A DNA stretch of 57,529 nucleotides. Source: Candidatus Treponema caballi. GTDB taxonomy: Bacteria; Spirochaetota; Spirochaetia; Treponematales; Treponemataceae. This document shows, one piece after another, positions 50,884 to 57,529 of this stretch. The translations under genes were made by a program, and so were the position numbers. A model generated the notes under the pieces. That model ran no database searches. It was not told the origin of the DNA and saw nothing but the letters and a program-made list of their open reading frames with translations. Numbering within the stretch: the first letter of the stretch is position 1; every line of letters begins with the position of its first letter. The stretch lies in contig JAGHRS010000027.1 in assembly GCA_018066285.1 (NCBI GenBank), positions 1 through 57,529 on the forward strand, read 5' to 3'.

Positions 50884-51866
50884 CGGGAAACGCCTCCGTT
50901 TTCACGCGGCCACTTTCTGTGCAGGACGCGCATCACTTTTCGGAAACGGCGAGGAACAGGAGCTTCGAAAACGCTGAACTCATCCGCTCCAGGAAGGCGG
51001 ATGGCCATCTTCCTGGAATGCAGCATAAGCGTGGCTGAGTCAAACAGGCCGTCTTTCCTGCTGTAGATGGGATCTCCTAAAATAGGACAGTTTATATATT
51101 TCATGTGTACGCGGATCTGATGCGTACGGCCGGTCTTAAGACAGAGACGCATCAGCGAATACGGACCATATGTCGCTACACACTGATATTTCGTCCACGC
51201 GAACTTTCCCTGTGTCGTTCCGGTTTTTGCAACAAAGCGCTTTCTGTCAGACGGGTCGCGCAGTATCTGCGTCTTGATTTCTCCGCTTTTTGAAGGCGGC
51301 TTTCCCTTTACTATGGCAATGTATTCTTTGTAGACATGACGCGACTGAAACTGTTTCTGGAGCGTTTCAACAGCATCTCGTGTCTTTCCGCAGATGATAA
51401 GGCCTGAAGTGTCTTTATCCAGACGGTGTACAATCCCCGGTCGTGCTGCATCAGAAACTGTTCCTGCGGACGTTTTCTGCTCATCCGCAGCAACAGCGCT
51501 CATCCCCCAACGGTATAAAAGCGCATTCACGAGCGTTCCCGTCCAGTTTCCTGCTGCAGGATGCACGACCATGCCCTGCTTTTTATTGACGACCAGCACA
51601 TCCGCATTTTCGAAGACTACATCCAGAGGTATGTCTTCAGGAATGATAGTCTCGGGAACCGGGTCATCCCATTCAATTTCAACTTCCTCACCACCAGTCA
51701 GCTTATATGAAAGCTTTACGGCTTTTCCGTTCACTGTAATTGATGCAACTCCGTTTTTAAGGCGGGAACGGCTTATTCCTTCTACTGAAGAAGCATACAC
51801 ATCAAGGCGGACGGGGTTATCACGTAAAGTGTCGGCATCGGCAGTAAAGCTTATTCTGTTCATCAT
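50880..51866 (-). CDS. rluD: RluD-like pseudouridine synthase with S4 domain
   Basis: A 328-residue synthase with an N-terminal S4 RNA-binding domain (about 15-75, SRSRLKNGVASITVNGKAVK). It carries DVVFENADVLVVNKKQGMVVHPA, the catalytic GIVHRLDKDTSGLIICGKT (Asp near 148), YKEYIAIVKG and LKTGRTHQIRVHMKYINCPILGDPIYS. The domain order is that of RluD/RluC, which modify 23S rRNA. The S4 domain and length favour RluD (positions 1911/1915/1917) but this is inference. It overlaps the small membrane-protein gene by 4 nt upstream and the second synthase by 4 nt downstream. Confidence 0.9.
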   Translation of the reverse strand: MMNRISFTADADTLRDNPVRLDVYASSVEGISRSRLKNGVASITVNGKAVKLSYKLTGGEEVEIEWDDPVPETIIPEDIPLDVVFENADVLVVNKKQGMVVHPAAGNWTGTLVNALLYRWGMSAVAADEQKTSAGTVSDAARPGIVHRLDKDTSGLIICGKTRDAVETLQKQFQSRHVYKEYIAIVKGKPPSKSGEIKTQILRDPSDRKRFVAKTGTTQGKFAWTKYQCVATYGPYSLMRLCLKTGRTHQIRVHMKYINCPILGDPIYSRKDGLFDSATLMLHSRKMAIRLPGADEFSVFEAPVPRRFRKVMRVLHRKWPRENGGVSR

Positions 51867-52330
51867 TCTCCGCCATTAGCCGGAAGTGGCGTTATCGTAA
51901 CGTTCTGGGCTGTATCAGACGCTTTTTCTTCTTCTGTTTTTTTACTTTCAGAGCGTTTGACACAAGAAATGATGAAGTCTGCAATTCCCGTTGCAAGACT
52001 TAAGGCTGCAGACACAGTGATAATGCCAATCTGTTCATCTGAAGTAAGATTTGCTGCGGATGAAGACTTTGCAAGCGGGTTTGGGAAATAGTCTTTGTCA
52101 AAATCATTTTCAGCATAGCGATATATTGAATAGGCAAGCGTAACAGAGAGTGTCGTAAATGGGAGAGAACCAAGCGTTATTATTTCTGCGCGGCGCACAT
52201 CCAGAAGCCAGTCAGGAAATTCACCTTCATGATACGGCTCAATCTGGATTGTGGGCTCTACAGCAAATAGAACAGATGGCAGAAAAACGAGGAGCATCAG
52301 GATAGCGGCGAACTTCCTGAAATCATGCAT
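51863..52330 (-). CDS. Small exported or membrane protein of unknown function
   Basis: The 155-residue protein starts at MHDFRKFAAIL with a signal peptide (about 8-22, ending VLFAVEP). A second hydrophobic stretch (about 47-65, ITLGSLPFTTLSVTLAYSIY) and a third (about 97-118, IGIITVSAALSLATGIADFII) follow, with a charged Lys/Glu C-terminal tail. The pattern looks like a short membrane protein of the P13/TM type seen in spirochaetes, but no family is recognised. The longer frame (13 codons upstream) is inside the yggS gene; this ATG overlaps the yggS stop by 8 nt. Confidence 0.72.
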   Translation of the reverse strand: MHDFRKFAAILMLLVFLPSVLFAVEPTIQIEPYHEGEFPDWLLDVRRAEIITLGSLPFTTLSVTLAYSIYRYAENDFDKDYFPNPLAKSSSAANLTSDEQIGIITVSAALSLATGIADFIISCVKRSESKKTEEEKASDTAQNVTITPLPANGGE

Positions 52331-53033
52331 ACACGCGTTCTCCGAAAATAGCGGTTCCCACGCGGACAAGTGTACTGCCCTCTTCTACGGCAATCTCAAA
52401 ATCATGCGACATGCCCATGGAAAGCTCAGTAAGCGGTAACTCCGGGAAACGCGCCTTAATCATATCCGCTGTCTTCACAAGGCTCCTGAAAGACGCGCGG
52501 ATTGCTTTTTCATCGTCGGTGAGAGGCGCCATTGTCATGAAGCCCGCACAAACAATGCCCTTTTCGCTAAGTGTTGCGGTGTAATCGACAGCCCGGATAA
52601 GCTCATCCGCATCCGTAAAGCCTGATTTTGACTCTTCGCCAGTATGTACTTCAAACAGCAGGCTGAGCTTCTTTTCCGGGCAGAGCTTATCCTTCTGCTT
52701 TGCGATTTCTTCTATAAGTTCGAGACGGTCCACTGACTGGATGCAGGAGACAAGCGGCAGAATCTGCTTTACCTTGTTGCGCTGCAGGCTTCCGATAAGA
52801 TGAAGTTCAGCTTCCGGATGAGAAGCAAAAATGTCAGGGAACTTTCCGCACGCTTCCTGAACGCGGTTTTCGCCGAAAAGCGTAATGCCCGCGCCAAGAG
52901 CTTCTACAACCGCGTCCGCAGGATGAAACTTGCTTACCGCCATCAGTTTTACAGAACCTTCAGGACGACCGGCACGGGCTTCTGCAGCATGAATTTTATC
53001 AAGAATCAGCTCACAGTTTTCTTTAATACTCAT
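52323..53033 (-). CDS. yggS: YggS/PLPBP-family PLP-binding protein
   Basis: This is a pyridoxal-phosphate homeostasis protein of the alanine-racemase-like fold. The 236-residue protein shows LMAVSKFHPADAV (PLP Lys), LFGENRVQEA, LHLIGSLQRNKVKQILPLV, IQSVDRLELIEEIAK, LLFEVHTGEESKSGF, GFMTMAPL, and ELSMGMSHDFEIAVEEGSTL with VRVGTAIFG. All the single-domain PLPBP signatures are present. The start overlaps the rsmA stop (ATGA), and the end overlaps the small membrane-protein gene. Confidence 0.95.
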   Translation of the reverse strand: MSIKENCELILDKIHAAEARAGRPEGSVKLMAVSKFHPADAVVEALGAGITLFGENRVQEACGKFPDIFASHPEAELHLIGSLQRNKVKQILPLVSCIQSVDRLELIEEIAKQKDKLCPEKKLSLLFEVHTGEESKSGFTDADELIRAVDYTATLSEKGIVCAGFMTMAPLTDDEKAIRASFRSLVKTADMIKARFPELPLTELSMGMSHDFEIAVEEGSTLVRVGTAIFGERVYA

Positions 53034-53902
53034 TTTTGTATTCCTTCAGCGATAACGTCGCTCAATGCAAGCATCTGGTCTACAGTAAGCACTTCAGCGC
53101 GGAGCGTCGGCGCAAGTCCTGCCTTTTCAAGAAACTCATCAACACGACCTTTTGTTTCAGGAAGCGCATTGAGGTTATTCTTTATTGTCTTACGGCGCTG
53201 TGCAAAGAGTGCGCGTACCAGCTTCATGAAAAGTGACGGATCGCTGCAGCGCGGGAAAGCTTCTTTCTTCACCATTTTGACGGCTCTTGAATCAACATTA
53301 GGACGCGGCCAGAATGAACCGCCTGCAAGATCAATTATGTTTGAAACGTCGTACGCCCACTGACAGAGCACTGAAAAGGAGGAATAGTCATCATCACCCG
53401 GTTTTGCAGTGATGCGCTGGGCGACTTCCTTCTGCACGGTGATGACCGCCTTATCAAAACGGACGCCAGCTGAAATCATGTCCGCAACTATGGCCGCTGC
53501 AACATTGTACGGAAGATTTCCGAAAAAGCGCTCAGGAACGCCGTTTTCCTTCCACTCACCTTTCCATGTCTTTAATACGTCGCCTTCAACGAGCCTGAAT
53601 GTAGCGCCATCTCCCTTCATATAATCTGCAAGTTCTTCACGAAGGCAGGAAGCAAAACCGCGGTCTATCTCAAAAGCGGTAAGGCGTGCGCCATCTGCAA
53701 GAATCATGCTTGTCATGGAGCCAAGGCCGGGACCGACTTCCCAGACTGAAGTGCCAGGCTCAAGTTCAAGCGCATCAACAAGACGGCGGCGGGCCTGCGC
53801 ATTTACGAGAAAGTTCTGGCCGAATTTCTTCTGCATGGCCATTCCGTGCGCATCAAGATAAGCTTTCAGGGCTGCTGGTGAATCGTAGTCAATTCCTGAC
53901 AT
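53030..53902 (-). CDS. rsmA: 16S rRNA (A1518/A1519-N6,N6)-dimethyltransferase
   Basis: It dimethylates two adjacent adenosines near the 3' end of 16S rRNA (KsgA). The 290-residue protein has KKFGQNFLVN, the SAM motif VWEVGPGLGSMTSMIL, LTAFEIDRGF, LVEGDVLKTW, the catalytic NLPYNVAA, VQKEVAQRI, and PRPNVDSRAV. The helical C-terminal domain is complete. GAGG lies 4 nt before the ATG. It follows comEC by 27 nt, the largest gap in this eight-gene series, and overlaps yggS by 4 nt. Confidence 0.96.
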   Translation of the reverse strand: MSGIDYDSPAALKAYLDAHGMAMQKKFGQNFLVNAQARRRLVDALELEPGTSVWEVGPGLGSMTSMILADGARLTAFEIDRGFASCLREELADYMKGDGATFRLVEGDVLKTWKGEWKENGVPERFFGNLPYNVAAAIVADMISAGVRFDKAVITVQKEVAQRITAKPGDDDYSSFSVLCQWAYDVSNIIDLAGGSFWPRPNVDSRAVKMVKKEAFPRCSDPSLFMKLVRALFAQRRKTIKNNLNALPETKGRVDEFLEKAGLAPTLRAEVLTVDQMLALSDVIAEGIQK

Positions 53903-53929
53903 GTAACCTCGCTCAGGACGCAGATAGCA

Positions 53930-55225
53930 TCACTGTAGAATAATTCCAGGAATCCCGGCAAAAAGCATGACGAGACGCCTGATAACAGTATACAGACAAT
54001 TCATTATAACGCCAACGGGTTTCAGGAGAAAAGGGAGAATGAGCACACCGGTAAGTCCTGCAATGCCGCCTGTCACAAACCATGAAGCAAGCGGAGAAAC
54101 AATGACGGATGCGATTATTCCCCCGGGACGGCACTCACCGAAAAGCAGGATGCTCACCGGCGCTGTACAAAGCTGCGCTCCAATGGATGCGCTCACGGAC
54201 GCTGCTACGGATGGCGGGAAATACCGTGAAATGAGCGGTTTCACGTATCTGTCGCCGAAGTAAAGCCCGATTAGCGCTCCGTAAGACAGCAGAAACGCTG
54301 CAGTTCCGGCGTCCTCAGGAAGGATTGAGACATGGATGAGAAAAGATACGCACACTTTTTCAAGAACATTCACGCTTACACAAGCCACGCCGGCGCACGC
54401 TGTCACGCACATGGAGATAAGTGCCCGTACCAGAGACGGAGACGCGCCTGCAAACCAGACAAACAGCGCCGACGTTGAAAGTGTGAGCACGGGCTGAAGC
54501 TTCTTTCCCAGTGCACGGCCGGCGGTCTGCTCTGTCAAAGATGAAAAAAGCGAAAGATGCATTCCAGACAGTGCAAGAATGTGCGACAGGCCCGCTCCCC
54601 TGAAAGCATCAGAGACATCCTGTTCAGTGTATTCACGTGCTCCGCAGATGAGCGCAAGTAAAAGTCCGCCGGCCGCTTCCCATGCAAAGAGAATGCGCTT
54701 CAACTGCAATCTGAGCAGCGCCCGGATGTAGTCTGCCCTGCTTCTCCAGCCTGAAAAGCTGATTGTGTCAGCATAGTACTGCGGAGGATCAATCTGGCAC
54801 GCAACAGCTTTTTCTGAAACGCGGTCAACAAACCGGACATCTGCGGATATGAGGGCTCCCGTTTCTGCTATGAAAACATCGTGCTCTCCCACACTTTCAT
54901 AAACACTTCCAGCTGGAACTGCGGCAGAGTACAGTTTTCCAGGAAGCAGTGCTTCAACGGTTTCTGCGTCTATATAGAGCTTTATCCGCCCCGTTGCCGC
55001 TGACGAAAAGTGCACACTCTCCGCTTCTGAAAGCTCTACCAGCACCGAGTATGACGTGCCGGAAGACGATTTTGCCGGGCTTGAAGCTATGGTGCCTGAA
55101 ATGCGCACAATGTCTTTTTCACTGATGAGCGTACGCACGTCATGACGCGGACATACGCTTACCAGACCAGAATAAATGAGGAATGCCGTTATTGCGGCTG
55201 ATAGAACTGCAGGACTCTTTACCAC
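53930..55225 (-). CDS. comEC: ComEC/Rec2-family DNA-uptake channel protein (core only)
   Basis: The 431-residue polytopic membrane protein has an N-terminal OB/DUF4131-like soluble part (about 25-150, VRISGTIASSPAKSSSGTSY) and the competence core with LLLALICGAREYTEQDV and FRGAGLSHILALSGMHLSLF, the ComEC hallmark. At least eight hydrophobic helices follow. The C-terminal metallo-beta-lactamase nuclease domain of full-length ComEC is missing; the protein ends after the helices. It would import single-stranded DNA across the inner membrane; whether this organism is competent is unknown. The start is GTG, 7 nt inside the upstream HEAT-like gene. Confidence 0.85.
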   Translation of the reverse strand: MVKSPAVLSAAITAFLIYSGLVSVCPRHDVRTLISEKDIVRISGTIASSPAKSSSGTSYSVLVELSEAESVHFSSAATGRIKLYIDAETVEALLPGKLYSAAVPAGSVYESVGEHDVFIAETGALISADVRFVDRVSEKAVACQIDPPQYYADTISFSGWRSRADYIRALLRLQLKRILFAWEAAGGLLLALICGAREYTEQDVSDAFRGAGLSHILALSGMHLSLFSSLTEQTAGRALGKKLQPVLTLSTSALFVWFAGASPSLVRALISMCVTACAGVACVSVNVLEKVCVSFLIHVSILPEDAGTAAFLLSYGALIGLYFGDRYVKPLISRYFPPSVAASVSASIGAQLCTAPVSILLFGECRPGGIIASVIVSPLASWFVTGGIAGLTGVLILPFLLKPVGVIMNCLYTVIRRLVMLFAGIPGIILQ

Positions 55226-56376
55226 TTCAGTCTCGCGAGTGCTTCGCGGGACGCAAGGATGACTTCATCCGGATATGAAACGTAAGAAACATACAGCAAT
55301 GCATCAAATGCGACTTTATCACCAAGCGATCCCAGCGATGAAATAACAGCGAGCACAACAGGAACGCTGCAGGAAAGTCCATTCTCAACATTCGCATTTA
55401 TATAATTCAGATAATCAGTAAACAGAGTTCCTGCCTTGACGACAGAAAGCTCCTTTACAGATTCAATAACCTCAATGAATTGACCAGGAAGCAGGTTGCC
55501 CGCTTCAAATTCACTTCTTGCAACAGAGAAGAAGTCTGCTGCAAGACTGGCAGATTTCGTCCAGGAAAGACGCCTCAATTCTGCAAGAGCCATCATCTGT
55601 AAATCAATCAGCGAAGAATCAAATGTATCTCCTGCATGTATTATGGACGTGGACAGGGCACTTTCTGCCGCTTCTGCACGCAAAATATCAGAATTCATCT
55701 CATTTTCCAGAATCATCTGGAGTGCACTGAGTTTATTTGGAACTGGCGAATCGGTAATTATTGACAGCATTGAAATGCGGTACACATCTGTCAATCTGTT
55801 CATCGCAGCAAGAGCGGCACTTTTTACTTCATCAGAAAGATAGGGACTTGAAGCATAATCAAAAAGCACGCGGAACGAAGTATTACTGTGTATTTTATCA
55901 AGGACTGCAATGCACGAAAGCAGATGTCCTTCGTCATCATTTCTTTCATTAAGTAATGTAACTGCGTAATTTTCTATAATGGAGGCAGTTTTATCGGATG
56001 TTCTTTTTGTTTTGAGGAGATAGTTGAATGCAGCCTGCCGTACTGAGGAATCGGAAAACTTCTGGAAAATGTTCATCACCAGATTATATGTTTCTGCTCC
56101 ATCGCATTTATCAGCATTCTGAACTGCTTTTGCAGCAAGGCTGATCATTGGCTGTTCATTATCAAAAAGGGATGCATTGGTATCTGCAAAGGAAAGACCA
56201 TCTGCAATAAGTCTTTCTGCACCAGGATATTCTGCAGCTTTTTCTATAACCTCCGTTTTATCGGTAATAGTCCCGCTTACAAATACTTTCTTGAGATTCA
56301 GATACATTTCATTCTGAGCAGGAAGAGCCGTTATCATCAATACAGCTGCAAGAATCAGTACTATTTTCTTATTCAC
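55219..56376 (-). CDS. Exported HEAT-like helical-repeat protein
   Basis: The 385-residue protein has a signal peptide (about 4-20, IVLILAAVLMITALPAQ). The mature part is entirely helical with irregular repeats of 35-40 residues, such as SVRQAAFNYLLKTKR, EVKSAALAAMNRLTDVYR, and DEVILASREALARLKW at the end. This is the pattern of HEAT/ARM solenoids that scaffold complexes in the periplasm. No enzyme motif is present. It overlaps the PilZ gene by 4 nt and comEC by 7 nt. A link to the flagellar or envelope machinery is possible through the PilZ neighbour but is inference. Confidence 0.75.
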   Translation of the reverse strand: MNKKIVLILAAVLMITALPAQNEMYLNLKKVFVSGTITDKTEVIEKAAEYPGAERLIADGLSFADTNASLFDNEQPMISLAAKAVQNADKCDGAETYNLVMNIFQKFSDSSVRQAAFNYLLKTKRTSDKTASIIENYAVTLLNERNDDEGHLLSCIAVLDKIHSNTSFRVLFDYASSPYLSDEVKSAALAAMNRLTDVYRISMLSIITDSPVPNKLSALQMILENEMNSDILRAEAAESALSTSIIHAGDTFDSSLIDLQMMALAELRRLSWTKSASLAADFFSVARSEFEAGNLLPGQFIEVIESVKELSVVKAGTLFTDYLNYINANVENGLSCSVPVVLAVISSLGSLGDKVAFDALLYVSYVSYPDEVILASREALARLKW

Positions 56377-57529
56377 GGGAAGAACTCCTCTTCTTCATCT
56401 TCTTCATCTTCATCATCCTCATCAGGATAAGGGGTCTCATAATCAGGAATGCCCTCATGCGCATTATCATCAGGATCTTTTCCGGGGATAACCTCATTTG
56501 CAGCTGCAGCATCCATTTCTTCATCCTTTTCTGCTGCTGCAATTGCAGTAAGCTCATCCTTCTTATCCTGTGGCAGTATGTTATACACATATGTCAGGAT
56601 TGCATTACGTACAACAGGATCAGGCATGACATACTCAAAATGCAGTCTTGACTGGTTTGTCTGCTGATTGTACTCAACAGCACGGATGATACCGAACATG
56701 ACAACCATCTTATCATCAAGCGGGAACTGAACCTTGATTGCGATATCCTTTTTTCCGGCTCCTCCGATACGTATCATTGCGCCATCTTCGGAAATATCCT
56801 CAATAAGACATTTCAAACCGGGTTCAACCTCAACGGACGTTCTGTCCATATCAGGTCTTATCAGATAAAGTTGTGCAAAAATCTGGCATGCGCACCGTAC
56901 TGATTTCCGTTTCTGGGTCCTGACCAGACTGTCTGAATGTGCCAGGAACAGAGATGTCTTGTTGCCTGCGGTAACAGAATTGTGGACCTGAGTGTCAAAA
57001 ACGTAACTTGCATCTCCCGGTCTGTTGAGATATACGCTTATTCCCTTACCGACCCATTCAGGTCCCGGAATATACGGCATTCCCGGCTGTACCGGCAACT
57101 CTATGACAAGCTCCCTTCCGGCATTTATGACTCGTGATGAAAAAACTCCCCTTCCCCTCAGGACGACACGAAGGCGCTGTCCCGGAGAAAGCGATTTTGT
57201 CGTTTTCATGGAGTGGCTGTTACGCGGGTCAAGTTCAACTTTTGTCCGGTATTTATACATTTTTGAAAGAAAAGACTGTATTTTTTCGGAACTTTCCGTT
57301 CCATTGGAGCGTGCATCTTTAAGGATTGTCGCAATTCCCTGATTCAGTGCAGGAACAGACCAGAACAGCGCGGTTGGCTCCTCCAGTTCTGCCTCTTCTG
57401 CAATATGGTGAAGAAGCATGATTTCTGAGAATTTGAAACCCGAGTCAAGTCCTGTTGTGAAAAAATCGATTATATCCTTATTAATTGCAAAAAAGCGTAT
57501 GATAAGCGCAAATATAATCAATACTAATG
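56373..57529 (-). CDS. Membrane-anchored PilZ-domain protein (5' end beyond window)
   Basis: At least 382 residues are visible. The first 15 (IIFALIIRFFAIN) are hydrophobic and the frame is open to the right edge. The apparent TTG start is therefore probably not real and the gene is 5'-truncated by the window. The middle segment resembles a YcgR-type N-domain (beta-rich, about 95-190). The PilZ domain carries the c-di-GMP-binding RKSVR (RxxxR, about 206-210) and DISEDGAMIRIGG (D/NxSxxG, about 240-246). The C-terminus is Asp/Glu-rich and low-complexity. It probably senses c-di-GMP and acts on motility or the envelope. It heads the eight-gene overlapping operon as far as can be seen. Confidence 0.85.
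   Translation of the reverse strand, partial: LVLIIFALIIRFFAINKDIIDFFTTGLDSGFKFSEIMLLHHIAEEAELEEPTALFWSVPALNQGIATILKDARSNGTESSEKIQSFLSKMYKYRTKVELDPRNSHSMKTTKSLSPGQRLRVVLRGRGVFSSRVINAGRELVIELPVQPGMPYIPGPEWVGKGISVYLNRPGDASYVFDTQVHNSVTAGNKTSLFLAHSDSLVRTQKRKSVRCACQIFAQLYLIRPDMDRTSVEVEPGLKCLIEDISEDGAMIRIGGAGKKDIAIKVQFPLDDKMVVMFGIIRAVEYNQQTNQSRLHFEYVMPDPVVRNAILTYVYNILPQDKKDELTAIAAAEKDEEMDAAAANEVIPGKDPDDNAHEGIPDYETPYPDEDDEDEEDEEEEFFP

Noticed and set aside
50248-51066. A 272-residue plus-strand open frame opposite the two pseudouridine synthase genes
   Set aside because: It is antisense to two well-supported overlapping enzymes, is rich in Arg/Cys, has no domain and no ribosome site; it is a codon-bias shadow.
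1-57529. CRISPR arrays, tRNA/rRNA genes, insertion sequences or prophage
   Set aside because: No regularly spaced repeats, cloverleaf sequences, transposase or phage genes were recognised by reading both strands.

Overview
The window looks like chromosome from a treponeme or a close spirochaete relative. The evidence is spirochaete-specific: a flbB-fliK-flgD-flgE periplasmic-flagellum cluster whose FlgE carries Lys165 and Cys178, the pair known to form the lysinoalanine cross-link in Treponema denticola; a eukaryote-like hexokinase; pyruvate phosphate dikinase; a large isoleucyl-tRNA synthetase with a TTG start; and many lipoproteins and acidic proteins of unknown function. I see no rRNA, tRNA, CRISPR array, transposase or prophage gene.

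Layout. 76-11858 (minus): a Sel1-repeat gene, then a run transcribed leftward from a promoter at about 11.92 kb: a duplicated-module exported protein, hexokinase, a predicted outer-membrane metalloprotease/propeller/barrel protein, then flbB, fliK, flgD and flgE, closed by a strong terminator. 11997-17507 (plus): UvrD/PcrA helicase and secA, separated by 555 bp holding two inverted copies of a long hairpin repeat and a third, unrelated hairpin. 17560-23156 (minus): an aldehyde dehydrogenase/iron alcohol dehydrogenase pair with a promoter-embedded palindrome, then ppdK, whose 3' end is duplicated around a 60-bp double-hairpin insert. 23252-26928 (plus): a CapA-like phosphoesterase and a DEAH helicase. 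26925-28818 (minus): hemW and a signal peptidase I homologue lacking both catalytic residues. 28879-30212 (plus): smpB and an exported protein. 30252-31263 (minus): a Sua5-family gene and an FtsB-like gene. 31417-39732 (plus): a five-gene set made of a 1173-aa acidic repeat protein, a small protein, two tandem Maf/DUF115 proteins and a membrane protein with a degenerate GGDEF domain. 39711-45473 (minus): ileS, a lipoprotein, an N-terminally extended uracil phosphoribosyltransferase and a TPR lipoprotein. 45656-48588 (minus): a stand-alone sugar-ABC ATPase, a DUF554 membrane protein and a lipoprotein. 48706-50103 (plus): folC. 50098-57529 (minus): eight tightly overlapping genes (PilZ protein, HEAT-like protein, ComEC, rsmA, yggS, a small membrane protein, rluD-like, rluA-like). 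The PilZ gene runs off the right edge.

Themes. Motility recurs: hook genes, candidate flagellin-glycosylation proteins, and a PilZ plus a degenerate GGDEF protein suggesting c-di-GMP-linked control. Most operon genes overlap by 1-20 bp and carry good Shine-Dalgarno sites. Several plus-strand first genes (uvrD, secA, smpB, folC) instead have a promoter-like -10 box only 6-9 nt before the ATG and no Shine-Dalgarno, suggesting leaderless mRNAs.

The most unusual signals are the covarying hairpin repeats at 14.2-14.7 kb, the ppdK tail duplication, the inactive-looking signal peptidase, the protease-barrel protein, the Maf/acidic/GGDEF gene set with a possible internal gene start, and the leaderless promoter pattern.
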